Notes: generated from the letters alone by a model not told the origin. A stretch of DNA of 64,000 nt from Leptoclinus maculatus (GCA_032191485.1 JAVDOI010000003.1:13271813-13335812), one strand, 5' to 3'. Shown: positions 34,621 to 46,610, counted from the first letter of the stretch. A program made the numbers and translations.

Positions 34621-36151
34621 CTGTATTGACCTAGTGGTCGTGTGTGTGTACGTGTGTGTGTGTCTCAGTGTCTGACCTAGTCTGCTTGGTGCAGTGACAG
34701 AATCCCTGAGCCCTGTTCACCTGAGGAGGGCAGACTGGGGTAATTTTCCTCGATTTGAAGAGATAGATCCCTGTTTCTTTTTTCCTACTGAGCAAATCTC
34801 CATTTATATTACACAGCAAGCGCCCATTTGTGTTCATGTGACCGGTGTGATTTCTTACTTAGACAACAGAAACACTCTTTATCAATGCTTCCTTATACCA
34901 TTAAGGCACAGGACACATACTGAAATGATGTGCTGTATACTTTTTTTGTATTCTTTTTTTTTTGTGTGACTATTTTATGTTTTATTTATTCACATTTGAT
35001 TCAAGAGTATAATCTATGTGTTTGCCAAACAGAGTAAGATAGCAGGGAAAGCTCATTTAACTCAACTGACTGCTGTGCTGCTACTATTGATTAGTAGCTA
35101 GATATCGGGTCTTACATTTTGCAAGCCAAAATCTGTTTTCCAAGAGGCAAAGAGATAGAAGGAAAAGCAATAAAGATAAAAAAGACAGATGGAGTGTGAG
35201 AAAGAGAGCCACAGAGAGAAATCATAGACTCCACAGAGGCCACAGACCCAGGTCATTTTCATGCACCAGGCCCTTTGACTCTCCCTTCCCCCATCCATCC
35301 ATCTATCTCCCCTCCACCCACTCAACTCCCCTCTCACCCCTCTCGCCCTGCAGGGCAGGCCCTGCCTTCCATCTGTTGTCTGTCCCAGCCAGGAGCAGCC
35401 CCGTTACCCCTCCACTCGCATTTACAATTCAATTAAAAGCAACAAACCCCTTCTTCCTCCTCCCTCTCCTCTTCCTCCTCCTCCTCCTCCTCATCTCTTT
35501 TTTTTTTTTAGCTGTGCCTGGATGAGCACAGCAGAAAGGCCTATACCCCATGTAGGGATGCAGTCATGACACACACTTACCAAGCCCACAGATGATGCAA
35601 ACACACACTGACACATAAATACACAGAGTGTGTGCAAAAGAGCAAGGAGAGGACCACGCTCACGCACACAATGATTTTTTTTTTTTTATCCTCATTTTGA
35701 CGTAGTGAATAGAAAACAGGGTTGGTGGGACTAAGCCCAGGAACAATGCAACTGAAGAAAGTGGGTCACACTTTGCATTAGAATAACGTATGTAACGATG
35801 ATGTAACAACCCAACAACAACTGAACAAAAAAAAACTGCTTCGTGTGATAATTTAGTCTGATTACAAGACTTTTAAACTGTGCTTGAGCACAGAATATCC
35901 CCAAGACACGGAAAATAACTCCTATGGCACGTGTCACTTCTCATTGCATCACCTACAGTGGTTTGTTGAGTTAATAGATTTGTACTAGAAAGTTTTTAAA
36001 GAGGCATAATGACGCTTCCCCTGTCAACACAGTTTATCAACTCTTTACAATTAACACGGCTTCTTCCCAAACTGTTTTTTAATTATCTCTCATGATATAA
36101 TCCATGAGTAAAAAGGCATTCTGAAAGCGGGAGTCTAAATCAAACCCCTCG

Positions 36152-36155
<4 letters not shown>
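34621..36155. other. unique DNA with pyrimidine tract, no gene
   Basis: GT-rich near 34637-34662, polypyrimidine tract about 35270-35510 with a (CTC)n run near 35470-35491, T-runs near 34948-34964, 35498-35510 and 35674-35686. It holds the 12-bp palindrome GCCCTGCAGGGC (35345-35356), overlapping a second inverted repeat GCAGGGC-AG-GCCCTGC (35350-35365). No exon-like frame. Confidence 0.5.

Positions 36156-36187
<32 letters not shown>
36156..36187. repeat. (TC)n microsatellite
   Basis: Sixteen TC units. Confidence 0.95.
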
Positions 36188-36189
<2 letters not shown>

Positions 36190-36600
36190 GCAATATCCAC
36201 AGGCATCCCTTCTCTTGGAAAAAAAAAAACGAGAGTCTTTAATATTTAATTATGGTGGTGCCAACATGCAACTTTTATCACTTTCTTGTGTCATTTGCAT
36301 CTCGGAAGACATACACAAAGAGAGAGCGAGAGAGACAGAGAGAAAGTGGGAGAGAGAAAGAAAGGGAGACTATGAAGTCTGAGAGACAGATGTAGAGGAA
36401 AGGCTGAGAAATAGAAGAAGAAAAAGGGAGGCAAACATCCTGTCATCGGGGGAATCCCTATGACAGTGAGCTCAGGAGATATAAAGGTGCATAATGGGCA
36501 AAGAAAACCAAAAGATGAGGCAAAATAGAGATTAGAAACACAAAAAAACACAAAAAAAGAGAGACAGGCACCACAATAGATAAAATAACAGACTTCCTAC
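36188..36600. other. purine-rich spacer with octamer
   Basis: Minus-strand octamer (ATTTGCAT on plus) at 36293-36300, then GA-rich sequence from 36310 to about 36440. No gene. Confidence 0.5.
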
Positions 36601-37080
36601 TTTGTCTACATCATCATCACCATCATCATCATCTGTGTACAACCTGGAGTGCAGCCTGTATGTCCCCATGTCCCTAGCCCCAATGCATACACCCCCCTTC
36701 CCCCATCAACCGTCACCCCCTGCACCGAGGCCTACCTCTCCCTGCCTGTCTCAGGCGCTGTGGCAGACTGCGGTAATGACTGATAATGTGTGTAATTACC
36801 AGCCCAACAGCCACGCGGAGCTGATGAAGAACCAGACCCAGCACTCCAACTCCTCATCTAGGGCCCCTTGTTCCCCCTCATTCGCCCTGAATGGCGGTGG
36901 GCTCTAAATGAAGCCTTATTGGATGCTGCTGCAGCACTTACAGGGACGACAGTCATTAAGACGGCCATCTAAATGAAAGGATGGGGGGAGGGGGGGCCCC
37001 CATTACCATAAGAATGCATGTCAAAGCAATTCTGATGTGGCTTTAATTTCAATGCAGAGGGGTATTCAGAGTATTCGGTC
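36601..37080. promoter_or_regulatory. candidate regulatory block
   Basis: Begins with a short (CAT)n tract (about 36609-36634). The part from 36740 is complex: GTAATTAC (36792-36799), CATTAAGACGGCC near 36954, CCATTACCATAAG near 37000 and GGCTTTAATTTCAATG near 37039. A 101-codon Ser/Pro-rich plus frame (36602-36907) crosses it. Its codons past the CAT tract do not resemble any family I know, and no splice sites delimit it. Regulatory reading preferred. Confidence 0.4.
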
Positions 37081-38719
37081 TAGATTATGGAACAGAAAGA
37101 CAGTGGAGCCATCTCCACCAATTTAACAGATCATATACCTACACAGGCAGAGCTCTTATTCAACTCACCGCCTCTAAACTGGAAGTAAAAATATCTGACT
37201 AATGACCGTTATTATGTTTGTCTTCTTCCTCTAAATGTCTTTCTGAACTGTATTTTCCAAAGGCAGGGTATCTAAACCACTGTAAATATGTAATACCCTG
37301 AGCACAAAAACGAGACTGTTAGTCCAGGATCTCCACCTGTGTACACTCATAAAGCTTTTGCCCAAAACCTCGGAGCTGTGGAATGGTGTTTCCACCAGTT
37401 TCCCGGTTGTGGGAGAGTCATGGGAGAGTCTCTGACCATGTGAGGACGTCAGCTGACATCCAGGCCTCTAACACTGGTGGTAAGAGCAGATGTGAGATTT
37501 ACAGCGCGCAAGAACGTCCATGCTTTCTCACCGTGCCATTGCTGGGTTTGCCTCGGGGCCGACCGATTTGAGCTGAATGAAATATGTTCAACTGTTGACC
37601 AGCAGGGAGAGAGAGAGCAGCTCTCAGTGAGTTTGCAAACCACTCTGCACAGGGGGTTTGTCTTTAACTGTGGTGCACTGCCCAATGTTCCATATATGCC
37701 TCTCCGCACTCTCTGCTGACTGTTAGAAATAAATACTTAACTGTGTTTCCAGTCTTTTCTACAGCTGATATCCCACAGCCGGTCCCCTCAGTCTGCTGGG
37801 ATGAATAATCTTCTGATATTCTTTCATTGCAAAGGGTTTACGCCAGACACTTAAGGGAATACGGGTCCAAAAGAAAGCAGCTAACTGGTCAGTAAGGTTC
37901 TCAAGAGAAAACGCATTCACTATTGGTCACTCACACACACTAACTACATATTGTGCTCAACCGGATCTGTAGACTATATGTCTCGGATTATACAAGCTCT
38001 GAATTCTAAGAGGGAAGAAAAAGAGTGCTGAGCTGGTGGTTGGTGATCCTAAATCAGGACTCCTACTGTGTGAAACCTGATTAGAGCTTTGACTGTTTCC
38101 TTACCCCACAAATTATTCAACCATGCTTACTCCCCAGATCATTTTTTAAGCCACATAGCTTCAGACCTTCTGTGGAGTAATCACGGCTTGCTTTTCAGAT
38201 ATTTTGTCGCGTGATGGAAAGGCTAGTCTATCCATGCTGGCACGACATTGGTACTGTGCAGTGCGGAAGTGTGAAAGGGCCTTATGTTGAGACTTCATCT
38301 GTGATGAATGTGAGCACCAAGTAACCCACTGATGGGGCTGTTAGTCAGGAGGGAGAACGCCATCAGAGCACCCTGACCTCCCATGCAATGTCGGCATTGC
38401 TCGCATGCAAGCAAGGAGCAGCAACCAGGCCTTTAAGAGCCAGAGGATCTACAATTCTACAAATGTGTGCATTAAGGGAAGGGAACACACTCAGAAACAC
38501 ATGAAGGTTTAAACACCTTTTACACCGCTTTAAGCTGCTGAAACCTTCAACGGTTGAACGTCAGCTGCTTTCTTTTTACCTCTCCGCCCTGATGACACTT
38601 TGATTGTTCAATTCTGCAGCAGTTAAATACGCTTTAAGTAAACAAGGTTTTAAGTAAGTTCTTTTCAGATGGTTAAGATACAGAGAACCCTTTTGTATTT
38701 GAGGAACTTCTTTGTTGAT
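37081..38719. other. unique noncoding DNA, no gene
   Basis: About 1.6 kb without microsatellites or recognised repeats. Short frames only. Confidence 0.5.
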
Positions 38720-39195
38720 GAATTCTCTCAGTAGCACAGATAAGGTTCATCAATATGAAGAATCCTTTCCCACGCTTGTTGTCAACAAATCAAATTGTAT
38801 ACTAAGGTGGTTTCAAGAATTACAAACAAAAAATAGAATTACTGCCTTATGGTTGTACGCTTCCAACCAGTCAAGTTGCCCTTTACATCCATGTCTATCC
38901 AAATATCATCCTATTAGACATTTGTGTGAAATTTTCATAGTTATGAATTCTTGATTTATGGACAAAAACGTCACAGTGACCTACACCCTTGACCACCAAA
39001 TTATCATAAATGCATCCTTGAGTCGTCCAAGTTGATGTTTGTGCCACATTTGAAGAAATCCTCTCAAGGTGTTCCTGAGATATCACATTCACAAGAATGG
39101 TACGTACGCACGCATTCACACTCGTGCAGATGAATAGACAGACGGACAACACAAACACATAATACCTCCGGCCACGGCTGTCGCCGGCGTAGAGA
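38720..39195 (+). mobile_element. abundant teleost interspersed repeat
   Basis: Diagnostic words in order: TTGTGTGAAATTTTCATAGT, TGAATTCTTGATTTATGGAC, AAAAACGTCACAGTGACC, GACCACCAAA, CATCCTTGAGTC, TTTGTGCCACATTTGAAGAA, CTGAGATATCACATTCAC, GACAGACGGACAAC, CTCCGGCCACGGCTGTCGCC. I recall this consensus as one of the most frequent non-coding interspersed repeats of percomorph genomes. Its class is not certain to me. The copy is diverged, with an insertion of CA-rich sequence near 39105-39130. The 5-prime border is approximate, and the right end falls at GCCGGCGTAG. Confidence 0.82.
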
Positions 39196-40819
39196 AACTC
39201 AATGGATTTCCACTTAACCATGTTTGTGAGGTCATAATGGAGCTGAATACTGTATTCAGTCTGTTTTCAGACCTCTGAACCACTACCCACAACTAAAATG
39301 AGTTGTGATCATTGACAGTTATTTCCCTAAGCTGGAGAAACGATTGCAGGAACAAGCAAAATACATAAAAAATAGCAACAGAAAAAGTGCCTTTGGTTCA
39401 GTGACTGCACCGCTACACTAGGCGTCCTTACGGTGAAGCCTCTGGGGTTCACACAACCACCTATAAACATTCCTGCCTGCAGGCTTAGCCGTAACTAGCT
39501 AGCCTGCTAAGACAACCATTTATGACCAACCCTACCATGCATATCCTGTTTTTTTTAGCAATGTATTTATTACATTTTGAATTGCAATCCTTTACGCTAC
39601 TCAATACAGGAAAAACAACAACATCTGATTACTGTAAAAGCATTTCTCCCCAACACTGGTTCCCTCTGAAAAGGTTTAGGTCAAACCTTATAATACGCCT
39701 CTGAGAACCATGATGGACTCTGCTTAACCGTTAGGAACATGCGAGTTCAGCTCAGAACCTGACATGTAAGTCAGTTCTGAATACAACCAATTACAGCACT
39801 AAAGCAAGGTATTAACAAAGACATTAACACATTATATACACCTTCTAAAAATGTGCTGCAACTGTGTTAAAGCTTTATAATGCACAACGCTCAAGAATGT
39901 GCATATTGGTCTTAACATTCAGTTAAATGAATATAGCAATTAACATCTGAGAGGGAAGTGTATTCCCCCCGCCCCTCCCCCCCTCCCCATCCTGCATGTC
40001 AGCGGTTGTTAAGAGAGAGGAAACAGGCATAGCTGGCAATCCAAAGCTCGCGGCAATGTCTGAAATGGTGTCTGTTTTCCACTCTCCCTGTACTGAGCCT
40101 TAATGCATCTGGCACTTTGAACAGCATGTTGCTGCAGCTTCTAGCACGCCTCTCCACAAAGAAATGGACTCATGGAGTTAGAAGAGGTGCACGCATAGAG
40201 GCAGGGGGAGAAAGCACTATCACTCAAACTATCGGCAGACACTTTAATACCCACCTCTAATATTGTGCAGGTGATGAAGACGAATGTGTGACAGTAGCGT
40301 TTTGGTCCCTACAAATCATGTGCAGTGAATATTTTTTCCGAAACCCAAACCAGAACCTTTGATTTCCTGCCCCACTTAGATTTACAGCGCAGCATTGTGT
40401 GTATCCCTTTCTACCAAGCAGAAGAAAACAACTTAAGGAAGGAAAAGTCAAACCTCATCAATTCCTCTCGCTCTCCTTGACTTTCATTCTTTACTTTTCA
40501 ATGTGTTTGTTATCATTTGTATACCATCCAATCGATGGGTCAATAGATCAATACATAACAAATGACACTGTGGGTGTTAATGACAACGTGGGATTAGGAC
40601 GGATAATGCTGCCTTGGAAGATCAATCGATTAGCAGGAGCTTCACATCGAAAACACACTGCAGAGGTGCACGCGTGCACACACACAGGATCAGCCCGAGA
40701 CAGTTGGATGGAACGCTCTTAGTGCACCATCACGCATCGCACATCCACCCTATCCCCTTCCTAACAACTGTACCATAACACCCTTTCATCCCTCCCAACA
40801 CAAGCTCTCAGGAGCCAGG
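39196..40819. other. unique noncoding DNA, no gene
   Basis: About 1.6 kb. C-rich near 39967-39987. No domain-bearing frame and no further repeat recognised. Confidence 0.5.
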
Positions 40820-41060
40820 AAAAGATTTGCCAGAGTGCCAAGATGAGAGCCCGGGCTAATGCTGAAATGTCAAAGCACCGTAATTAACACAGGGGGCTAT
40901 AACCATGATCAAGGCTCCCTTGAGGAGCAGGAGCAGTGTACAGCCCAATCTCTCTGCCTCAGCCTTGCTCTTCCGGATCGATTGGAATAGATTTCTGCTT
41001 TTGCACACACCTGAATGCTGTCAACAGGGGGAACGTAAATTTGGTTCTCTGCCCCCCCCC
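40820..41060. promoter_or_regulatory. candidate regulatory block (weak)
   Basis: Complex sequence with GGGCTAATGCTG near 40853 and CCGTAATTAACAC near 40878, ending at a C-run (about 41050). Texture only. Confidence 0.28.
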
Positions 41061-42239
41061 AACCCCCGTTTTTTATGACCCGTATACTGTATTCCTCTTG
41101 AATCCATATTTCCCCTTCACAGTGCTCGGTAACCTCGGGAGCTGTTTTTGGCAGGCCGGGCTTGTTATAAAACAGAAGAGTCTGTTTATGGTGGTCTTGG
41201 TTTAAGTCTGCTCTTCCTGCCCTCAGATTGAAAGACTCCTTTGAAGAGCAGGCCTTGGATGGCTTTGGTAGGATTCTGCCCTGTGAGCACTCGCGCACAC
41301 ACACACATACATACACACTCATGAGTTCACATGGGTCCCTCTCTCATTACTCAGCATAAGGCTTTCACGCTTGACCTGCTTTTTAACTTTCTGATCTGGA
41401 TTAGCAGCAGATAATTTAGGGAGGAGAGGAGCGGGGAATGTGTGTCTGCTTGAGCTGAAGGGCTTACAGGTAGTGCACTGTTATCGTTCACAGTCCAACT
41501 GAAGACGGAGTTGACACAGCTGCCTCTGAGAATTACTGCTGTTTCTGTGCCACGGAGACTGAGATCGACGGAGAGAGACACAGAGAGGCAATGAGAGAGA
41601 GAGAGAGAGAGAATCCTTTCAGGAGTGAATGGAAAAAAATATTTAAAGAAAAAGTCCCCACTTTGCCGATTCAGAGCTCTCTCCAGGCACCTGAGTTCCA
41701 GAGGTCTGCAATTGACTCGTTAGAAAAGACTGCCAAGTTAGCAGAGTGCCACCTTGCTCAAGAGAAAAAGACGGCGGGCGGAGGATGTGGGGGGTGAGGG
41801 TGTTCTAGACGGGTGAGGGAGCTCAGTGATAAATCCATTTACATCCTCCCCCTGTTTTATTTGCTCCCATGGACTCTGCTCGCGTCTCCCCATTCAGGCT
41901 TGTTTACCTGGTAAGCCGAGTGTGACTAAAGAAAATTCCCACAGCCTGAGGTGGGATTGGAGCTGAGGTGGAAAGGGGGATGTGAGGCAGGAGGGGAGGG
42001 TTAAAGTAAGGAAGGCTGTAAGGAGACAGAGGAAGGGTTGGGGTGGGTGGATGGGGGGGGGGGGGAAGCTGTAACCCACCTTCCCTCTCCCAGCCCCCCA
42101 TGGCTTAATTATCATGTGCAGCCTAGTGGAGATGAAATAACGGGAGACTCTCACACGAACACCCACACACCCGCACGGGGAGGATCAGGAGGACTCCTCA
42201 CACACAGAGGCAGACACACAAATGCAAAAAAAAAAATAG
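41061..42239. other. unique DNA with purine and G tracts, no gene
   Basis: GA run near 41591-41610, G-run of about 13 at 42053-42065, CA-rich near 42160-42215. TGGATTAGCAGCAGATAATTTAG (near 41398) is a short AT-core cluster. No gene. Confidence 0.5.
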
Positions 42240-42800
42240 GTGGAGAGAGACAACATGGTCTGCTTTTAATCGAAGCTAATCGGCAAAGGAAAATAAACAT
42301 GCTGGCATGGCAGACATCTATCTTTGGCTGAGGCTGAAGCTGCTAGATAAGGAGGAACAGGCCTCACATACATGTGTTCTTCTCTTTAAAAACACCGCCT
42401 GCTCCCCGTTGGCAGAATTAAGCTTTAATATGGGTCTTAGGAGGACGCGTCTCCAAGGTGAAAAGGTGAAATTATAGGATGGATTTTTCCGAGACACATC
42501 AATCATTTAACTCAGTTCTATCTGTTTGGGGTCGGGAGCAGCTCTTCTTTTAAAAGGCCCTCGCTTTGCAAGCAAATCCGCAGCGAGATGAGCTTTAAAA
42601 GGCATTACAGCATTACTCAGACCGTCTTGCAACTGATCTGTCAAAGTTGCCACATTGCTTTGCATGAATCTTTAATTAGCCAAGAAAAGCCCTGTGAAGA
42701 GGGGACCAGCGGAGTTCTTTACACAGCACTTCGTCTTCCACGTCATCTCAGCACAGTCGTTGATCAGCAAGCAGCAAAAATAAAAACGTTTTTTTCTCCC
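42240..42800. promoter_or_regulatory. candidate regulatory block, 0.55 kb
   Basis: Complex sequence with CTTTTAATCGAAGCTAATCG near 42263, GAATTAAGCTTTAATATGG near 42415, TTTGCATGAATCTTTAATTAGCC (core TTTAATTAGC 42671-42680) and TTGATCAGC near 42759. Several TTTAAAA words. Open frames carry no domain. One of the better texture-based candidates. Confidence 0.43.
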
Positions 42801-44220
42801 ACTCTGAATATATCATCCGGTATATGGAGAGAGAAAAACAACGAGAAAGGAAAACAGAGAAGAAGGCACTGAGAGTGGGGGTCTGCGAAAGCAAACATTA
42901 CTTTTTCGGAAAATCTATATGTTTATCACTTTGTGTTTTGGGATGAAATCACATTAAGGAAGTGGAGTAATAGAGAGTAACAGAGAGAGAACAAAGAGAA
43001 ATGTTGAGCATCAAAGAGAAAAGGAATGAAGGAGTGGGGACGAGTATCAGTCATGGGGTAATCGTTCTATCAGTGGCCAGAGTAATGAATCCAATTTCCC
43101 AAGCAGCAGCAGTGTCATTTAGAAGCTGTGGAATGCAGATTCATGTGCCCCGCATTTAGAAGCTTTTTTGAACCTATAGACACATTAAAAGACATTCTGG
43201 GACAGACATTTATATTGTCACAGCCTTTATTGAATTTCCTTGCTCTGCTGCTGTGCAAGAAATAAGTACATTTGTGAACCACTGAATCCTGTCTCGATGT
43301 GAAGCTTTGCTCGTATTATTATTAACTGCGAGGAAACGTGACAAATGCAAACATGGAGACCGGAGACATTAAACCATTTCCAATTCTACAGTTGTGCTAT
43401 ACAGCACTTAGATGTTGAATCATGAGTCTTATTTAAGGAAAAAAAGACTATTTCAAACAACACTATCCTACATAGAGTTCATGAACTGGTTTACTGCATT
43501 CCTGACCCAAACATTTAAATTGTCTAACCAAGTGCTAGCATATGCTGCAAAAAAACAAAAACAAAATATCTTCACTCCTCATCTGATGGCTTTGATGTTT
43601 TGGCCACGAAATCCTGACCGTTTTGTCAACTGTCGGAGGCTGTGGAGCAGCAGGCAAGCAGACACACACACTCAGTCGGGTCCGGGGCTAATTTGCAGGG
43701 ATCACTGCACTGACCCTGACCAGATAAGGTGCCAGTCGACGAAACTTCCTTCATTTCCTCTTGTTGTTGCAGTTTGGGAGCGGAGGCAGCCACCAACCAG
43801 CTTAAGGACAGCGGGGCTAAAAGGTGAAAGCCACATTCGCCTGAACCTCAGGTTTGATCAAAAGGAATGCAACCTGGGCTCGGGGAGGCAGCGGAGCTTA
43901 TCGGCCCAGCAGCGAGGCTTTGGTGAAGAAGATCCCAGGCACCAGATAGCTTCAGGTACAACCAGGTTTTTCCCAGGAATTAAGTAAAGTCACTCCTTTT
44001 CTTTGTTCAGTCTCAATTTGTCATTGTCTCTTAACATCAAGAGATGCAAAATCAAATCATCTGACTGGCAACTTCAAGTCCACACAGTTTGATGTCACAG
44101 CATCAAGGACTCAAAATGTAATTATATCTGTACGTTGGAGTGAAGTTTTATCCGCTTGAGTCCCGTTGGTCTTATTGAAACGCATGCGTGTTTACATATG
44201 TGCGTGTCTGTGCCTGCCCC
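42801..44220. other. unique DNA with a long featureless frame
   Basis: Purine-rich to about 43040. A plus frame of 191 codons (43412-43987) is the longest uninterrupted frame outside biased tracts. It has no recognisable domain, no signal peptide and no transmembrane segment, and its first part is AT-rich. I treat it as probable chance, without excluding an exon. Confidence 0.4.
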
Positions 44221-44400
44221 ACCCGCAATGTCTACCGCATCTGTGCTAATGTATCATTCATGATTTTAATTGCTAGTAATTAACTTGGGCCCAATTAGCA
44301 GGAGAGATAATCAATACATGTTGATCAACACGCAGGTGCATTGACTTTTGGTGCGAGTGGTAGCACATTTGTAGACCGAGAAAGAAAAAGCCTGTGTACC
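44221..44400. promoter_or_regulatory. candidate regulatory block, TAAT cluster
   Basis: Very dense cores in about 80 bp: GTGCTAATG, GATTTTAATTGC, CTAGTAATTAAC, then TTGGGCCCAATTAGC (CCAATTAGCA 44291-44300) and GATAATCAATAC. This is the tightest homeodomain-core cluster seen. Short block, inferred enhancer core. Confidence 0.42.
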
Positions 44401-45180
44401 GCAGAGCTACACGTGAGGTAATGTAATCAGTATGGCTTCCTTCTATATGGGACGCTTTCCTCCTAACAGATTATATATTGAACTCTTCTCTCTCTTCGCT
44501 CCTCTAACCCATGTTTACTCCTTAACACGACCGTTGCAATTATCTGCTGACTTAAGATTGCTTAGGCACCAGGCTGACAAAACAGGGCACGTTCACACCC
44601 GTGCTGAACCTTCCCAGTCGGTATAGATGGCAAACACTAGTGCGCGCATGACAGAGGGGAAGCGATTGGAGAGAAATTGAAAGAGATGGAAGTGCAGAGA
44701 AATGGATACTGCTGAGTCTGAGCTTTTTCTCCAGGATGCAAAATGGAATGAATGAGGGATGTTTAAAAATCATTGGATGCCCCCTTCCCCGCTTGGCCCA
44801 CTAACCACACGGTCCTCCAGTGCTTTGCTGAGCTGTGATCAATATTGACGTTGTCATTAAGCAGCTCTCTGGTAATGAGGGTGGGGAAGGGGGTCCTAGG
44901 AGAGACATTAGACCTGCACGCCATGTCTCGCATGCATGTTCAGCCCACTAAGCACCCGAGATAAAACCGACACTCTTCCTGTTTGGCTTCTTCAGAAAGT
45001 TTCTCACTTTTTTAAAGTACAATCAACCCAAAGCTTGTAATTATAGTTTTGACTTGATGATACATTCCACGGCGCTTTCAGTCCTGCATAAACACAAATC
45101 GCATTGCAAAAATGGAAAGCTGTCAATAACACGATGGTTAGTTTGGAACCATTTATACCACATAACAGAGGTTGAGGTTG
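44401..45180. other. unique spacer
   Basis: No supportable gene or repeat. Confidence 0.5.
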
Positions 45181-45260
45181 AGGGAGAGGGAGAGGGAGAG
45201 GGAGAGGGAGAGGGAGAGGGAGAGGGAGAGGGAGAGGGAGAGGGAGAGGGAGAGGGAGAG
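45181..45260. repeat. (AGGGAG)13 hexanucleotide repeat
   Basis: About 13 perfect AGGGAG units. Every unit supplies a G-triplet separated by AGA, so any four consecutive units satisfy the G3N3 quadruplex pattern. The purine mirror symmetry also allows triplex formation. The minus frame through it encodes a Pro-Leu dipeptide repeat that is not a gene. Confidence 0.97.
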
Positions 45261-45628
45261 AATGTGCTCCGTCACTGACTGTGTAGGGGTCAGGAGAGTG
45301 TGCAACTCGTCCCTCAGTGAGCCTCACTAATAGCCATGCAAACACACATTTAACTGTGACACTAAAATCCAAGGGCGCAAAAACCGTCCATCATTGCTTC
45401 TAAGAAGAAGAAAGCGTCAAACTGAAAAGGCAGAGAAAGAAAGACACGATGAAAGAAGTGGAGCAAAAGGCTGACAGATCTATTTGCAGGCCGTAGCTGG
45501 TGCAACAGATGAACTCACAGAATGGGATAAGGCACAAGACGAGATGGCAATTTGGGGTTTGCGTGTTTCACTTGGGCCCACCCCATCTCTGTCTGTGTCT
45601 GGGTAAACACCGCCGTTGCTCGGCTCAA
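45261..45628. other. unique spacer
   Basis: Nothing recognised. Confidence 0.5.
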
Positions 45629-45651
45629 GCAGCAGCAGCAGCAGCAGCAGC
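45629..45651. repeat. (AGC)n trinucleotide repeat
   Basis: About 7.5 perfect AGC units (CAG/CTG class), in the opposite orientation to the GCT array at 25.38 kb. The plus frame through it gives an alanine run without protein context. Confidence 0.95.
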
Positions 45652-45871
45652 TGTGGCAGCCCATGGCCGCTACCGCCACTGAAAGCTCAGTTTACTGTGA
45701 CGCATGATGGGTAGATGACAGGCAGCCAGAGAATACAGACAAGCTCAGGGACATTAAGACTGTGTAACCATTTGCAAAACTCTATAGAGTCAATGTGGTT
45801 CTCCGGATGAATCCGGCAAAATGTTCAGCTGTAACTTTCGGAGGATATATTGCCTGTTATTGCCAAGTATC

Positions 45872-46610
45872 CTACATGATATACCATAAGTGAGTCCAGT
45901 GAGAATATATAAACAGCTCATTAATCATATGCTTTACAAGAGTCACTTCAGATAACAGGCTGGTGTCAATGTCTAGGCAATCCAAAAGCAATAAATGTCC
46001 TAATAGACTGATATTGTTATGCACCATAACTTTACAAACTGTGCTGTCAACGTTTATGTCTGGAGATATGTCACACAGTTGCCAAAATGGAGGAGCATTA
46101 TATGGTCTTAATTCAGTGACATCATGAGGAGATGAAATACCCTTTAAAGTGTTTGGAACTTTTCCAATAATATCTACTGTTCGTCCCACAAAGAGAGCGT
46201 CTTTATCTTTCATATTCACCACAGATCTCCTAACGAGCCAGGATCTACGCACACTCATATATGAGGGGATGGTGCTGGAAAATGTGTGGCTGATTTTTGC
46301 AAAGTGACAAATACACAGCAACTCTTAGGGATCAAATACTCTGTTTACTGCTTGCCTGTGTTGCCTCTGGGTAAGAAGGAAAACAACCTCCTCCTCATTA
46401 ACAAAGGCCACTTGGTAGTGTGTCTTGCTACCCGACAGTTTGCTCAGCCAGTTCTGACAGATCCGACACTTCTTTGCGTTTGATGTTTCTTGGGATGGAG
46501 GACACAACAAGCTTTTAAACGTGCGCAGCGCATTGGTATAGTAGATGTAGTAGTAGCCTATGTTTAGATTGCTCTCCCTGCTCTGCCTGAAATATTGCCT
46601 GTAGATTACA
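45872..46610 (-). pseudogene. possible decayed coding sequence, one in-frame stop
   Basis: Minus strand: about 94 codons (46610-46328), a TAA at 46325-46327, then 150 further codons in the same frame down to 45872. Composition is more protein-like than the other frames: it has a CxxC (KKCRICQNW), mixed acidic and hydrophobic segments (VNEEEVVFLLTQRQ; LLGHLLLLDCLDID) and few low-complexity runs. No ATG or splice site defines a start. I do not recognise a family. It could be a mobile-element or processed-gene relic, given the hAT relic 1 kb to the right, or chance. Confidence 0.27.

Noticed and set aside
45004..45372. 122-codon minus frame with Pro-Leu repeat
   Set aside because: It is the translated hexanucleotide array with short random flanks.
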